A DNA stretch of 64,000 bases from Paenibacillus sp. FSL K6-3182 (GCF_037976325.1 NZ_CP150265.1:3777501-3841500); one strand, 5' to 3'; positions 43,507 to 52,855 are shown, counted from the first letter of the stretch. A program made the numbers and translations. The notes: generated from the letters alone by a model not told the origin.

Positions 43507-44645
43507 GCGATCACCTCTTCTCTGCCGCTACCTGATATCGCTTGTCCAACATCGCTAATCGTTGGCTTAGCTTTATCTGTCAGCATCCAAACTGCGACTG
43601 CATTGCCGTTGTAGCGAAGCTGTTCAGCTTGTTTTTCCAGTTCTTCGTTCCAATAAGCCGTAATCATTAGCACATCTCGTTCACTGAAGCCGCTTCTTGC
43701 TTCGCGTTCCAACAAATGATGAAACAACTCTGTGCGTTCAATATCGAGCTTCGCCATTTCCTCTAAAATAACGATTAAATGCTCATGCCCGCCTCTAGGT
43801 TCAATGTGAACGCTTTCCATCATGCCGGTCAAAGGCATATTAGATGCAAAACCAACTTCCATGCCCTGCTGAATGACAGCTTCAGCTGCCCCTGCTGCCC
43901 ATTCAATGCCTAGCTCGATTAACGATAAATCAGTTACGCTTCGCCACATGCCCTCTACATCGTCCACATTCAAATAAATCATCAGTCTGCGGTCCGCGGT
44001 AAAATCATACTGATGGACTTGAAGGCTTCCTGTTTTTGCAGTAGCTTTCCAGTTGATTTGCTTATACGTATCGCCCGCTTGATAATCACGAACGCCTGCA
44101 ATAATGAATGGATCGTTGATAATCCAGCGGCGAATCGATTGATCACCCTGCCAGCTATGATAAGGTAGCTCATGAATGGGCACCTCGGCAGGCTTTGGAT
44201 AAACAAGCAGTTCCCCTTGAAGCGCAATTTGAGCGGACGAATGGGTTAAACCAAGCGGATCACCGCCCGTTAACGTGACGGTTTGAAGCTTGTACCAGCC
44301 TCGCTTTGCGCAGGTAATGCGGTGTGTGCGCGTAATTTTTGTATATGGCGATAGACTGAAGAAGCTCTTATGGTTCTGGTAAAGCTGCCCGCTGCTCACA
44401 GAAAAATTATCAAGCTGTTGAAAATGCAGATGAGTGGAGAGCTGTGATTCCACGCGCAGCCAAGGCACCGGCAGCCATTTGGCGTTGGCCATCTCTTCTA
44501 TCATCTCAACCTGCTCGCCGCTATAGCATGTTTTGCTCGTAAAACGCCGTTCATATTGGATACGGCGCAATACGAGCTTTTGAAATATTTTGCCCTGTAG
44601 TGACAAAATGACGATTGCAGCCAATATAAACCAGAATAAAATCAT
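43503..44645 (-). CDS. DUF58 domain protein
   Basis: A 380-residue protein with one or two N-terminal membrane helices (MILFWFILAAIVILSLQGKIF) and a C-terminal DUF58 region (IRRWIINDPFIIAGVRDYQAGDTYKQINWKATAKTGSLQVHQYDFTADRRLMIYLN). DUF58 proteins are vWA-like partners of MoxR ATPases. It starts 8 bases after the MoxR gene and overlaps DUF4129 by 4 bases. The membrane anchor suggests that the complex works at the cell envelope. The substrate is unknown. Confidence 0.93.
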   Translation of the reverse strand: MILFWFILAAIVILSLQGKIFQKLVLRRIQYERRFTSKTCYSGEQVEMIEEMANAKWLPVPWLRVESQLSTHLHFQQLDNFSVSSGQLYQNHKSFFSLSPYTKITRTHRITCAKRGWYKLQTVTLTGGDPLGLTHSSAQIALQGELLVYPKPAEVPIHELPYHSWQGDQSIRRWIINDPFIIAGVRDYQAGDTYKQINWKATAKTGSLQVHQYDFTADRRLMIYLNVDDVEGMWRSVTDLSLIELGIEWAAGAAEAVIQQGMEVGFASNMPLTGMMESVHIEPRGGHEHLIVILEEMAKLDIERTELFHHLLEREARSGFSERDVLMITAYWNEELEKQAEQLRYNGNAVAVWMLTDKAKPTISDVGQAISGSGREEVIA

Positions 44646-44653
44646 CAGGCTGC

Positions 44654-45613
44654 CTAACGAGCCGTAACGCCTGCTTCAGCAGGCACGGCCGTCAAACGAA
44701 TAATGTCATCAATAATGGATTCCGCCTGATTTGCTGTACGATGCATGCCGCGAATGGCTAGTCGGTGGGACAAGACCGGCTTCGCCATTGCCTTTATATC
44801 ATCAGGCGTAACGAAATCACGTCCTCGCAAAATGGCATGTACCTGGGAAGCGCGGAGCAGCGCTTGACTGCCACGCGGACTGACACCAACAGAAACCTCC
44901 TCACGCCTTCGTGTTTGCTCCACGATTTGCAGCAAATACTGAAGGATGTCATCGTTCACTTTCACCGCTGAATAGGCTTGCTGTGCCTTCTGAATGACAT
45001 CTATTCCTGCAACTGGCTCAAGCTCCGCAAGCGGATCATGATCTTTAAAACGTTTTAATAGCTGCAAACCTTCTTCAGTCGTCGGATAACCCATCTTAAT
45101 TTTGAATAAAAAACGATCGAGCTGTGCTTCCGGAAGTGGAAAGGTTCCTTGATGCTCCACTGGATTTTGTGTAGCAATAACCATAAATGGACGCTCCAAA
45201 TATTTGGTTTCACCGTCGATGCTGATTTGACGCTCTTCCATACATTCGAGCAAACTCGATTGGGTACGAGGCGTCGCACGATTAATCTCATCTGCTAACA
45301 GCAAATGAGTAAACAATGGACCAGCTCTGAATTCAAACTCGCTTATTTTTTGATTATAGAAATGAATGCCGCTTAGATCCGATGGAAGCAAATCGGGTGT
45401 AAATTGAATTCTCCTGAAAGATAAAGCCAATGATTTGGCCATAGATTTAGCGAGCAAGGTCTTTCCTGTTCCTGGCACATCCTCGAGCAGCACATGCCCT
45501 GATGTAAGGAGTCCGATGAGCATTAGTTCTACAACTTCCTCTTTGCCTACGATGACGCGTCCAATATTAGATTTCAATTGTTCGGCTAATTGTTTTATCG
45601 CTTCAATAGACAT
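44654..45613 (-). CDS. MoxR-family AAA+ ATPase (DUF58 operon)
   Basis: A 319-residue AAA+ ATPase of the classical MoxR type. Walker A is DVPGTGKTLL (about 41-50), Walker B LLLADEINRATP (about 105-116), sensor 1 FMVIATQNPVEHQGTFPLPEAQLDRF and sensor 2 VGVSPRGSQALLRASQV. The gene heads a three-gene operon with DUF58 and DUF4129 proteins. Its ATG follows AAGGAGTTGACTT, a good ribosome site. It is the second, unrelated MoxR system of the window; the first lies at 2.1-3.2 kb. Confidence 0.96.
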   Translation of the reverse strand: MSIEAIKQLAEQLKSNIGRVIVGKEEVVELMLIGLLTSGHVLLEDVPGTGKTLLAKSMAKSLALSFRRIQFTPDLLPSDLSGIHFYNQKISEFEFRAGPLFTHLLLADEINRATPRTQSSLLECMEERQISIDGETKYLERPFMVIATQNPVEHQGTFPLPEAQLDRFLFKIKMGYPTTEEGLQLLKRFKDHDPLAELEPVAGIDVIQKAQQAYSAVKVNDDILQYLLQIVEQTRRREEVSVGVSPRGSQALLRASQVHAILRGRDFVTPDDIKAMAKPVLSHRLAIRGMHRTANQAESIIDDIIRLTAVPAEAGVTAR

Positions 45614-45628
45614 AAGTCAACTCCTTCG

Positions 45629-46552
45629 TTAGGTTGTAAAGCCTGTTCGAGCACGCTGTAGTTTTTGCAGTTCACTCCAGCGAATCATACGGATGTTTTC
45701 TTTTTGCAACGTATTCTTGATCTCAGCATCACGGAATAATTCAAACTCCATTCCCCGCTTTAGAGGCTGCATGTGAAAAGCATTCAGCTCATCGGTTACA
45801 AGAGACGGATGTATAATAATTTCAGAAACGCCTGGTTCCAGACCCTCAAGTACCTGCTGCATGCTTGCCTTTAGTGAATCAAATGTTTCACCCTCCTCCA
45901 AGTGGAACGGCAAGCCGATTAAATAATCAAGGATAACAACACCCTTCGAATCCGCCAGCATTCCGAGCTGTTTGGCTTGCTCTTCCAGCTCAGGAGAAGC
46001 CATTTGACCAATATTTTGCCTTAAATTACGCGGCAAACGGAAAGGCAGGCCATAGGAAGCGCATACATCCAGAACGATAGATAAGAAATTTCTGCCGGTT
46101 GCTAACCCATACAAGCTTCCCATGTGATTGTCCGCATGCGATGGTTTCATCCCCATAGCTAAAGCCATTTCAATTTGTGCGATAAGTTCTTCTTTTACTT
46201 GCTCTGGATCAGCTTTCAGCTCAAAGGTTTTACTGTCCTTCGGGAAATAATTTTCATGGGTGACAAGCGAACTTGTGCTTCCTTTGCGGTTGACTGGACC
46301 CCAGCGGTACATATCCCATTCGCTAGTAAATGTGAAATGGACACCCACATCAACTTGCGGGTGCCTTGCACTCCATAGCGCTGCTTCCCTCGCCCAGCCG
46401 CAAGGCATCATAATCGTCGCCGAGCTCACCGTTTGTTCTAGCAGCAGCTGCTGAATGCCGACATTTACCGAATGGCATACTCCGTAGTCATCTGCGTTAA
46501 TAATGAGCAGTTTTTCGTTCTCGCCGTATCCCAGTGCTTTGGCTAAACTCAT
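45629..46552 (-). CDS. YdjC/ChbG-type carbohydrate deacetylase
   Basis: A 307-residue protein of the YdjC/ChbG family, metal-dependent deacetylases acting on chitooligosaccharides or similar N-acetylated sugars. Signature motifs are IINADDYGVCHSVN with the metal-binding aspartates, VDVGVHFTFTSEW, KPSHADNHMGSLYG and EIIIHPSL near the C-terminus. No chitin-related genes are nearby. It overlaps the upstream kinase-like gene by 4 bases (ATGA), so the two are co-translated. Confidence 0.92.
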   Translation of the reverse strand: MSLAKALGYGENEKLLIINADDYGVCHSVNVGIQQLLLEQTVSSATIMMPCGWAREAALWSARHPQVDVGVHFTFTSEWDMYRWGPVNRKGSTSSLVTHENYFPKDSKTFELKADPEQVKEELIAQIEMALAMGMKPSHADNHMGSLYGLATGRNFLSIVLDVCASYGLPFRLPRNLRQNIGQMASPELEEQAKQLGMLADSKGVVILDYLIGLPFHLEEGETFDSLKASMQQVLEGLEPGVSEIIIHPSLVTDELNAFHMQPLKRGMEFELFRDAEIKNTLQKENIRMIRWSELQKLQRARTGFTT

Positions 46553-47541
46553 GAAAAATCATCCTCCCAATGTTCATTAATCCAGCGGCAGCCGAATGCT
46601 GACTGATCGATAATGCCGGAAAGTATTTCCTCATCATCTAAATTATCTCTTAAGCGTATGGCAAAATGCAATGCTACATCAAGCAATCTTAATTTCATTA
46701 ATATCGGCAATATCTTAATTTCATGAAGAGTTAACGGATTCGTATCCTGATAACCCTGCAATAAACGCTTCACATTCTCTTTTATATTTAGGTCATCTGG
46801 TTTTATGATATCGACAATAATGACAGCAAGCTCCATCGCTCTAACATCGACAGTCGTAAATTCAAAATCCAGCACACCTACGATCGCATCGCCTTGACAT
46901 ACCGTATTATTAAAAACCAAATCACCATGGATCCATTGTTCCGGCAGCCCGACAAGTTGATTACAATCCTCTTTCAGCTTCAGACGCTCCTCGTGCAAGG
47001 CCATGAAGCTTGATTTTCTACCTTTAAGATCTACGGAAAGCTCTGCCATTGCAAAAAAAGCTTCCTCATCCATCAAAGCATATGTATTTTCCAACATGAA
47101 ATAAGGGCTGTAAAGCGGCAAGCCTTTTGGGTTTATTCCGCTTAAAGCACTAGAAAGCTTCGCAGCTGTAACGCCTAGCGCATAAACATGCGCTGGGTTT
47201 GAAACCGTCGGTCGGTCACCATCAATAAACTGAAATAATGACGATAAGGTGCCATCTGTTGCAACGCTAATCGTTTCGCCTTGTTTATTCTGAACTGGAA
47301 TCGGCACCTTAAAGGCTAGCTTCTGTTTATTCAAGTCGTTCAGTACCTCATGTTCAAGCCTTACAATATCAATATCCTTATGGTTATTGTAAATGCGCAG
47401 GACAAATTTTTTATTTCCCGACGAAATGATTCGGGTCGTATTATTCATTCCGCTCTCCCGGCTCTCAATATGACAAGGCTCGGCGAACGCATATGCATCT
47501 AAATAAGCTGTAAAATCTATGGTGTCGGTCAAAACAGACAA
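46549..47541 (-). CDS. Aminoglycoside/choline kinase-like phosphotransferase
   Basis: A 330-residue kinase-fold protein of the APH/choline kinase/homoserine kinase II superfamily. The ATP-binding region is KKFVLRIYNNHKDIDIVRLEHEVL, the catalytic loop EQWIHGDLVFNNTV holds the D and N, and the metal site is VGVLDFEFTTVDVRAMEL. The true substrate is unknown; linkage with a YdjC deacetylase suggests an amino sugar or cell-wall-like compound rather than an antibiotic. It overlaps the deacetylase gene by 4 bases and starts 6 bases after the MOSC gene. Confidence 0.9.
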   Translation of the reverse strand: MSVLTDTIDFTAYLDAYAFAEPCHIESRESGMNNTTRIISSGNKKFVLRIYNNHKDIDIVRLEHEVLNDLNKQKLAFKVPIPVQNKQGETISVATDGTLSSLFQFIDGDRPTVSNPAHVYALGVTAAKLSSALSGINPKGLPLYSPYFMLENTYALMDEEAFFAMAELSVDLKGRKSSFMALHEERLKLKEDCNQLVGLPEQWIHGDLVFNNTVCQGDAIVGVLDFEFTTVDVRAMELAVIIVDIIKPDDLNIKENVKRLLQGYQDTNPLTLHEIKILPILMKLRLLDVALHFAIRLRDNLDDEEILSGIIDQSAFGCRWINEHWEDDFS

Positions 47542-47547
47542 GCCTCC

Positions 47548-48219
47548 TTATTGATCAAGCTGCAATCTTGTCAAACGAGCCCCCAGCTGTTCCTGCCAGC
47601 TCGCAGCCAATTCTTTCACATCAAGCAGCTCTCTGATTCCCTTTATGTCATCTTTATCACGGTACATGACACGGTTAGCTTCCATAACCGTTTTACGGGC
47701 CGGATGTTTATATTTAATTTCAAACGTCATCCCTGCCTGTATATGGCCCTCTTGGAGTACGCGGAAATAAAGACCTGTGTAGCCTTCACGCTGAACATGT
47801 CCCGGCAATTCCGGCAGCTTATGCCGCAGCCCCAGCTTATAGCACGGCTGTCTTGGCTGACTTACTTGAAGGATCACATCATCTGCCTGGATAATATCGC
47901 CGATGCACAAATCCCCTTCTGTCCAGCTCGAGAGCGTAAAGTTTTCACCAAAAGCTCCGTAATCAAATGGCTCCTCGTATTTCTCACGCCAATAGGCGTA
48001 TCGTTGCTCGAAATAGACGCATACCGCTTTGTCCGGTCCACCATGATGAATCGTATCGCCTTGTCCATCGCCCTCAAGTCCTATAGTGCTCAAAGCATGG
48101 GTTGCTTGTGAAGGCTGCTTATAAATTCCTGTTAATACTTCTTTACTGCCGTGTGTTATTGATTTCGGCATTCCTATATTTAGTGACACAAGTTTAGCCG
48201 TTTCTATATGATGTGTCAT
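47548..48219 (-). CDS. MOSC-domain protein, YiiM-like
   Basis: A 223-residue MOSC protein, a beta-barrel that binds the molybdenum cofactor. It shows IGLEGDGQGDTIHHGGPDKAVCVY at the start of the domain, EPFDYGAFGENFT, and the Moco-coordinating cysteine in VSQPRQPCYKLGLR. Related YiiM proteins reduce N-hydroxylated compounds. No molybdopterin biosynthesis genes are in view. It is the first gene of the run that continues with the kinase and deacetylase. Confidence 0.92.
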   Translation of the reverse strand: MTHHIETAKLVSLNIGMPKSITHGSKEVLTGIYKQPSQATHALSTIGLEGDGQGDTIHHGGPDKAVCVYFEQRYAYWREKYEEPFDYGAFGENFTLSSWTEGDLCIGDIIQADDVILQVSQPRQPCYKLGLRHKLPELPGHVQREGYTGLYFRVLQEGHIQAGMTFEIKYKHPARKTVMEANRVMYRDKDDIKGIRELLDVKELAASWQEQLGARLTRLQLDQ

Positions 48220-48487
48220 TCGCTTCGTTCCTCCTATAATGATCTCTCATTTGATTATTATAATCTTCTTAGGGAGATGTTGGCAAAGAGAGATAACTAT
48301 ATCAATAACTTTTGTGATTTTCAATTTACCAGCAACGCTTTCGACACATTCTACTTGCGTTAGCCACTGGCTGTCGAAAACCTCTATTTTCTGTTACTTA
48401 TTGCGTTTCCCCGGGAAATGTTTTTTAAATAGTCCGACTATTTCCTAAATGAGTACATCATTATTTCCCACAGCATCGACATACAGA
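48220..48487. other. Gene-free spacer
   Basis: About 270 AT-rich bases between the MOSC gene start and the permease stop. No conserved frame, repeat or RNA structure was recognised; it should hold the MOSC operon promoter. Confidence 0.5.
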
Positions 48488-50101
48488 TTAATTTAAAGGA
48501 AATTTTCTTTCCATAAAATAAAGCTCCTTGCGTGAACGATTAACTCTGCTCTGCAGGCTCATCCCATGTTTTTGCCGATACCTTAGCTCCATGAAAGAGA
48601 TCAATGTAAGAAATACAAAAGCTGCAATTGAGCCTCGATAATCGATGAATATAGCAGCTAGTATCGTCGTTAACAGCAGCCAAGCTATGGAAACCAAATG
48701 GATTGGGATACTCCAGCTGCCCAAATGCCACGGTGATGCATGCAACCGCGCATGGATCTTCCCCTGTTTTATTTTCCAGGCAATCGGTATGGCATACGAT
48801 AGATTTAAACATATTATCGCTGCAGTTAGAAGAAAAATGATTGTATCGTCTCTATAGCTGAAAAAAGCAATGAGAAGAATAGTTAATGAAATGACCGCAC
48901 ACAACCAGACGGCAGGAATCGGCGTCTGATGCCGCTCCGACACGTTAGACCATCGTTGGCTCAGCGGCAAGGCGCCATCACGTGCTAGGCTGTATACAAT
49001 CCGCGAGCATACTGTCATCGTCTGCAGTCCGCTGCTCCATAATGATAGAATGACAAAAATAATGATCATACTGGTGCCGCCCCAGCCAGCAGCTGCCGTT
49101 TGTAGAAACGTTCCCAACCAGCTTGGTCCGTTAGACAATGGAATGGATATAAGCATAAAGCTCAGAAGTACAAAACCAATAACAAATGTGTAAGCAGTAG
49201 ATAAAAAAATCGACCACGGTGCTCGTACACGAGGATCAATTGTTTCTTCCGATCCTTGGCTTGAGCCCTCCATGCCAATAAATAGCTTTAACAAAAGGAG
49301 CGTACCGCTGACGAATGATCCCGCCTGCACGGTACCATTCCACTGTGCATTTTGAAATTGATACATCAATACAGGAGAATAGCTGCCTGGCCATGCAAGC
49401 CAAGCTAGCCCAGCAATAATGAATAAAGCAATAAATACTTGCAGTATAACGCCGCCTGCTTGCAGCTTGCTTAACATCCGGTTTCCAAAGTGGTTCACAG
49501 CACCTTGGGAAGCAGTCAGCACTGCAACGACACACCAAAAAGTGAAATCCGATGTTTGATAACCTATTCGAGCGGACATAGAACCGTCCAGTAAAGCTGC
49601 ACATGCGCAGTTTAGCAGAGCAAGCATAGCTAAATGTCCAGATGCTTGAAGCCAGCCTGCTCGCACTCCCCATGAGCGCCCGCCTAATGAGGATGCCGTA
49701 TGATAAATTCCGCCTGCAGTTGGTGTCACAGATGAGAGTTCTGCGAGAGATGCACTTAAAATAAGTGCAAATAAAGCGATTATGGGCAAACCAAATCCAA
49801 TAACCGACGGCCCCCCCTCTCCGATCGCTGGACCAAACAAAAAAGCTGCGCTTCCAATCAAACCGAGCGCATTAAACGATAAACCAAATGATGATAACCC
49901 GCCGAACCGCCGTCTAAGCTGCTGCGCTAAACCATAACGATGCAAATCATGTTTGTCCTGTAGCAGCTGCGCCTGCAAGCCATAAACAATTAGATTCTGA
50001 TGCTTAGATAATGAAATGGACTGTTGCGCTTTGAACGCAATGGCAATAATAACGGCAATGACAATCGCAAATATTAATAATCCTGCTAGCAATAAAATCA
50101 T
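48488..50101 (-). CDS. APC-family amino acid permease
   Basis: A 537-residue transporter with about thirteen membrane helices, including an N-terminal one (MILLLAGLLIFAIVIAVIIAIAF) before a cytoplasmic stretch with LRRRFGGLSSFGLSFNALGL. TPTAGGIYHTASSLGGRSWGVRAGWLQASGHLAM resembles the eukaryotic-type amino acid/choline transporter (ACT) branch of the APC superfamily, which includes GABA permeases. IKLFIGMEGSSQGSEET supplies the helix 6 motif. Substrate cannot be told. The extra N-terminal helix is unusual for this branch. Single gene. Confidence 0.9.
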   Translation of the reverse strand: MILLLAGLLIFAIVIAVIIAIAFKAQQSISLSKHQNLIVYGLQAQLLQDKHDLHRYGLAQQLRRRFGGLSSFGLSFNALGLIGSAAFLFGPAIGEGGPSVIGFGLPIIALFALILSASLAELSSVTPTAGGIYHTASSLGGRSWGVRAGWLQASGHLAMLALLNCACAALLDGSMSARIGYQTSDFTFWCVVAVLTASQGAVNHFGNRMLSKLQAGGVILQVFIALFIIAGLAWLAWPGSYSPVLMYQFQNAQWNGTVQAGSFVSGTLLLLKLFIGMEGSSQGSEETIDPRVRAPWSIFLSTAYTFVIGFVLLSFMLISIPLSNGPSWLGTFLQTAAAGWGGTSMIIIFVILSLWSSGLQTMTVCSRIVYSLARDGALPLSQRWSNVSERHQTPIPAVWLCAVISLTILLIAFFSYRDDTIIFLLTAAIICLNLSYAIPIAWKIKQGKIHARLHASPWHLGSWSIPIHLVSIAWLLLTTILAAIFIDYRGSIAAFVFLTLISFMELRYRQKHGMSLQSRVNRSRKELYFMERKFPLN

Positions 50102-50181
50102 CCAATCACCCTCCTACGTAACTGTATGAGTGGTTTGGATGTCACATGCAAAAGGAAGAATGATTAAAGCGCATAACAAAC

Positions 50182-50205
50182 ACTCGCATCCATCAAGATG
50201 CGAGT
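50182..50205. terminator. Hairpin after the membrane receiver gene
   Basis: actcgcatc (50182-50190) pairs with gatgcgagt (50197-50205). T-rich sequence follows on the minus strand only weakly (GTTTGTT). It lies between the receiver gene and the permease gene and probably ends the former. Confidence 0.6.
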
Positions 50206-50223
50206 CGATTGATTTTTATTTTT

Positions 50224-50829
50224 TCACTCAGCTTGATTAGAACTTTGCTCCAGTATTCCATAAACGAGTGATTTGAGTTCTATGATATCAAAGGGCTTCG
50301 TAAAACAATGTGTAATGCCAAGCGCAAGCGCCTCTTCCATTATGTCTGGATCTGCATATGCCGTTATGAGAATGACAGGCACCTCTGGCGACAGCATTCT
50401 TATCCCGCGCAAAATTTCTATTCCATCCATTTCGGGCATTTTCAAATCAAGCAGTACACAATTCGGCTTCTGCTTCTCGTAAATGTCCAAGGCGATACTG
50501 CCGCTTTCAGCTTCATAAACATCGATACCCTGCGCAGCAAACAATTCAACAAGCATCATTCGAATAGCGGGTTGATCATCTACAACTAAAATCTTATAGA
50601 GCATATCTGCTGAATAAGGCATCGAGCTTATAGTTGCTTTTGCAGCTGCCTCAGCAAGGGGTTGATCTACTATTCGATTCGTAGATATTGACGTAACTGT
50701 CGCGGATGGTAAAACAGGCGTCCTTTCGATGGAGCGTTGCTGCTCCTTTTCCATTTTTCGTTGGTGAAAGAAGACAAACGACACCGCGACAATTAGAGCT
50801 GCTGCGAATAATATGAGAAAATATATCAA
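50224..50829 (-). CDS. Membrane-anchored Spo0F-like receiver protein
   Basis: A 201-residue protein with an N-terminal membrane helix (IYFLILFAAALIVAVSFVFF, residues 2-21), a linker of about 55 residues and a CheY/Spo0F-type receiver domain (78-195). The receiver is Spo0F-like: ILVVDDQPAIRMMLVELF, VLLDLKMPEMDGIEILRG with phosphoacceptor D128, VILITAYADPD and HCFTKPFDIIELK. There is no output domain. A receiver tethered to the membrane by its N-terminus is unusual. It may be a phosphorelay element or phosphate sink for membrane kinases. No kinase gene is adjacent. Confidence 0.88.
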   Translation of the reverse strand: MIYFLILFAAALIVAVSFVFFHQRKMEKEQQRSIERTPVLPSATVTSISTNRIVDQPLAEAAAKATISSMPYSADMLYKILVVDDQPAIRMMLVELFAAQGIDVYEAESGSIALDIYEKQKPNCVLLDLKMPEMDGIEILRGIRMLSPEVPVILITAYADPDIMEEALALGITHCFTKPFDIIELKSLVYGILEQSSNQAE

Positions 50830-50891
50830 TGCGTTGTCTCCTTATGTTCTTAGGCTGAATAACTGCTAAGAGAAAATGGTTTCATTCAGAA

Positions 50892-51503
50892 TTAGTCATT
50901 AACCAGCATCGGTCCAAGTGGACCATCCTCATTAATGATATCTTGCAGTTCGTAGACGGATATCGGAAAATACAGAAATCCAAACACATAAGCTGCCAGC
51001 TCATATAGCTGGAAATAGACGACAAGTGAACGGTCCGCTACGTAATAGTCCTGGTCAGGTCTTATGGATTTGAAAGGCTCCAGCGTATCAATCTTTCTTG
51101 CCAAGATTTGTGCGCTTACGATAGCGCTTATCCGCCCAACATAGTCCGACCCAGGTTTAAACAGCTGGGCCAGCGTATAGGTTTGTCCTGTCGATTGCTT
51201 AAAAGTCAGCGATTGCTGAAGCGTCAAGCCGTGAGCTCCACCAGTAAAGGCATAATTGAACAAGGAAAGACTAAGATAATCCTTTTGATTATTTTTCTGT
51301 TCAAAATAACCTAGCATCTGCGCTCTCGGATCATCAAGCGAGCCTTGATTATGAACCATCTGCTGCACGGTATGATGAATCGTATGGTTGATCTTTTTAT
51401 CTGCAGCTTCGCTTCTGCCTCCGCTCACATAAGGCAATGACAGCTCGGCTTTCGGAAAATCAGCTTTTGCCGTTTGGATAACGACTGGCGGTTGAAATGA
51501 CAT
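50892..51503 (-). CDS. DUF3298-type protein, RsiV-like domain
   Basis: A 203-residue protein without signal peptide or membrane helix that matches the DUF4163/DUF3298 arrangement. It has INHTIHHTVQQMV in the first half, YAFTGGAHGLTLQQSLTFKQSTGQTYTLAQLF in the middle and FQLYELAAYVFGFLYFPISVYELQDII at the end. Such domains occur in the extracellular part of the anti-sigma factor RsiV, which binds lysozyme; here no transmembrane part exists, so it is probably a free-standing version. It follows the GNAT gene by 15 bases. Confidence 0.85.
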   Translation of the reverse strand: MSFQPPVVIQTAKADFPKAELSLPYVSGGRSEAADKKINHTIHHTVQQMVHNQGSLDDPRAQMLGYFEQKNNQKDYLSLSLFNYAFTGGAHGLTLQQSLTFKQSTGQTYTLAQLFKPGSDYVGRISAIVSAQILARKIDTLEPFKSIRPDQDYYVADRSLVVYFQLYELAAYVFGFLYFPISVYELQDIINEDGPLGPMLVND

Positions 51504-51518
51504 ATGAAAGACACCTTC

Positions 51519-52031
51519 CTATTCGGTAAGATGCTCCATTGTATGCAATACACGTCTCATCTCATGCCAAACGATTCCGCCATGCGTAGAAGCGGACACC
51601 CCTCTACTCTCAAATTGCTCCGATTCGTAGAACGGAATCAAATGCTCTTCGCACATCAGTATAATGGTTTCAATATGTGATGAACTACATTGTTCGATCA
51701 GCTTCCTCAGCAACAAAGTGCCGATTCCACGCCCGCGATAATGCGCATCAACAGCGATAGTAAGGATGCAAAAGTTGTTCCCCTCAAAAAAATCAGCTTG
51801 ATTCCCCTTCATTTCATCACCGCAATCAGTCTGTGAAGTACGGATGCCGTTTGTTATTCCAACTAATTGGTCGCAAAGCCAAGCTGACCAAAAAAATGAA
51901 CGATAATGCTTATAGCGAAATTGAAACCCTGCCATGGTAGCAGCAGCTTCAGGAGAATAGCATTTTTGTTCTAGCTTAATAGCAGCGTCGAGCTCAGCTT
52001 CTGTTATGAGGCGTAGTACGATCTCGTTCAC
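51519..52031 (-). CDS. GNAT acetyltransferase
   Basis: A 170-residue GNAT-fold protein. It begins VLRLITEAELDAAIKLEQKCYSPEAAAT, resembling arylalkylamine-type members. The acetyl-CoA loop is AVDAHYRGRGIGTLLLRKLIEQ, and the C-terminal part contains ETIILMCEEHLIPFYESEQFESRGVSAS. It starts with a GTG that overlaps the ABC gene stop (GTGA). The neighbouring DUF3298 gene follows on the same transcript. The acceptor substrate is unknown. Confidence 0.9.
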   Translation of the reverse strand: MNEIVLRLITEAELDAAIKLEQKCYSPEAAATMAGFQFRYKHYRSFFWSAWLCDQLVGITNGIRTSQTDCGDEMKGNQADFFEGNNFCILTIAVDAHYRGRGIGTLLLRKLIEQCSSSHIETIILMCEEHLIPFYESEQFESRGVSASTHGGIVWHEMRRVLHTMEHLTE

Positions 52032-52753
52032 AGGAGTGCCTTCTCGCGTTCAGTCAATCTTCTGCCGCTTACGTTAAGAACAAGTTTACCGTCTTTCAAG
52101 CCGAGAATTTGATCAGCAAATCGCTCCGCCCAGTCCCCCTGATGCATAACAGCAATCACAATAACGCCTTGCTCCTTGCATAGCGCTTTCAAATCAGTTA
52201 GAACTTGATCCGCTGTATGGGGATCAAGACCTGAAACCGGCTCATCGGCTGCAATGACTTTAGCGCCATGAACGAGTGCTCTTGCAATAGCCATACGCTG
52301 CCGTTCGCCCCCGCTAAGAGTGCTCGCCTTCTGATGTGCTTTATCAAGCAGGCCGCGTTTTTCGATCATATCCATTGCACCCATATAATCATCATTACGT
52401 ACCATCCCGGTCCATCTCCGCCAAGCAGGCGTTTGTGAAATTGAACCGATAATAACATTTTTTAATCCCGTCTTGTTCGGGAATAGAAAAGGTTTTTCTT
52501 CAACATAAGCAACCTCTCTCCGAACTTTAAGCTTGCCTTTGAATCCTTCTTTGAAAATATCTTTGCCATCAAATTGATAGGAGCCTTCACTCCACTTTTC
52601 TTGCAAGGCTAGGCACCGAAGAAGTGTGGACTTCCCGCTTCCGCTATCACCTTTAATGGCGATAAAGTCGCCAGGATAAGCCTCAAAGCTAATATCATCG
52701 AGCACCTTTGGCCCGCCGGGAATACGTCTGGATAAGTTCTTTACTTTGATCAT
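52028..52753 (-). CDS. ABC transporter ATPase, PhnC-like
   Basis: A 241-residue ABC ATP-binding protein. Walker A is GDSGSGKSTLL, the signature LSGGERQRMAIARALV, Walker B VIAADEPVSGLD and the H-loop VMHQGDWAERFAD. It resembles phosphonate and other importer ATPases. No permease or binding-protein gene is adjacent; the operon continues with a GNAT and a DUF3298 gene, so the partner lies elsewhere or the protein has a non-transport role. The start is ATG 52753, after GGAGAGCGGAAA; the longer frame to 52780 is not favoured. It diverges from a LexA-controlled small gene 159 bases away. Confidence 0.9.
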   Translation of the reverse strand: MIKVKNLSRRIPGGPKVLDDISFEAYPGDFIAIKGDSGSGKSTLLRCLALQEKWSEGSYQFDGKDIFKEGFKGKLKVRREVAYVEEKPFLFPNKTGLKNVIIGSISQTPAWRRWTGMVRNDDYMGAMDMIEKRGLLDKAHQKASTLSGGERQRMAIARALVHGAKVIAADEPVSGLDPHTADQVLTDLKALCKEQGVIVIAVMHQGDWAERFADQILGLKDGKLVLNVSGRRLTEREKALL

Positions 52754-52819
52754 TTTCCGCTCTCCTTCTGTTTGCAGCAACTGCTTCTATGAATCTAGTT
52801 TACGTTAAACAAAAAACAG

Positions 52820-52848
52820 TTTCCATACGAACAAATGTTTGGTATAAT
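52820..52848 (+). promoter_or_regulatory. Promoter of the LexA-controlled small gene
   Basis: TTTCCA (52820-52825) and TATAAT (52843-52848) with a 17-base spacer. The first LexA box lies inside the spacer. Confidence 0.65.
52828..52841 (+). promoter_or_regulatory. LexA box 1
   Basis: CGAACAAATGTTTG at 52828-52841 fits the Bacillus LexA/DinR consensus CGAACRNRYGTTYG at all fixed positions. It lies between the -35 and -10 elements, where bound LexA would block polymerase. Confidence 0.85.
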
Positions 52849-52855
52849 AAAAACA

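Noticed and set aside
47551..48111. 186-codon plus-strand frame over the MOSC gene
   Set aside because: It is antisense to a clear MOSC protein, has no ribosome site and shows no domain.
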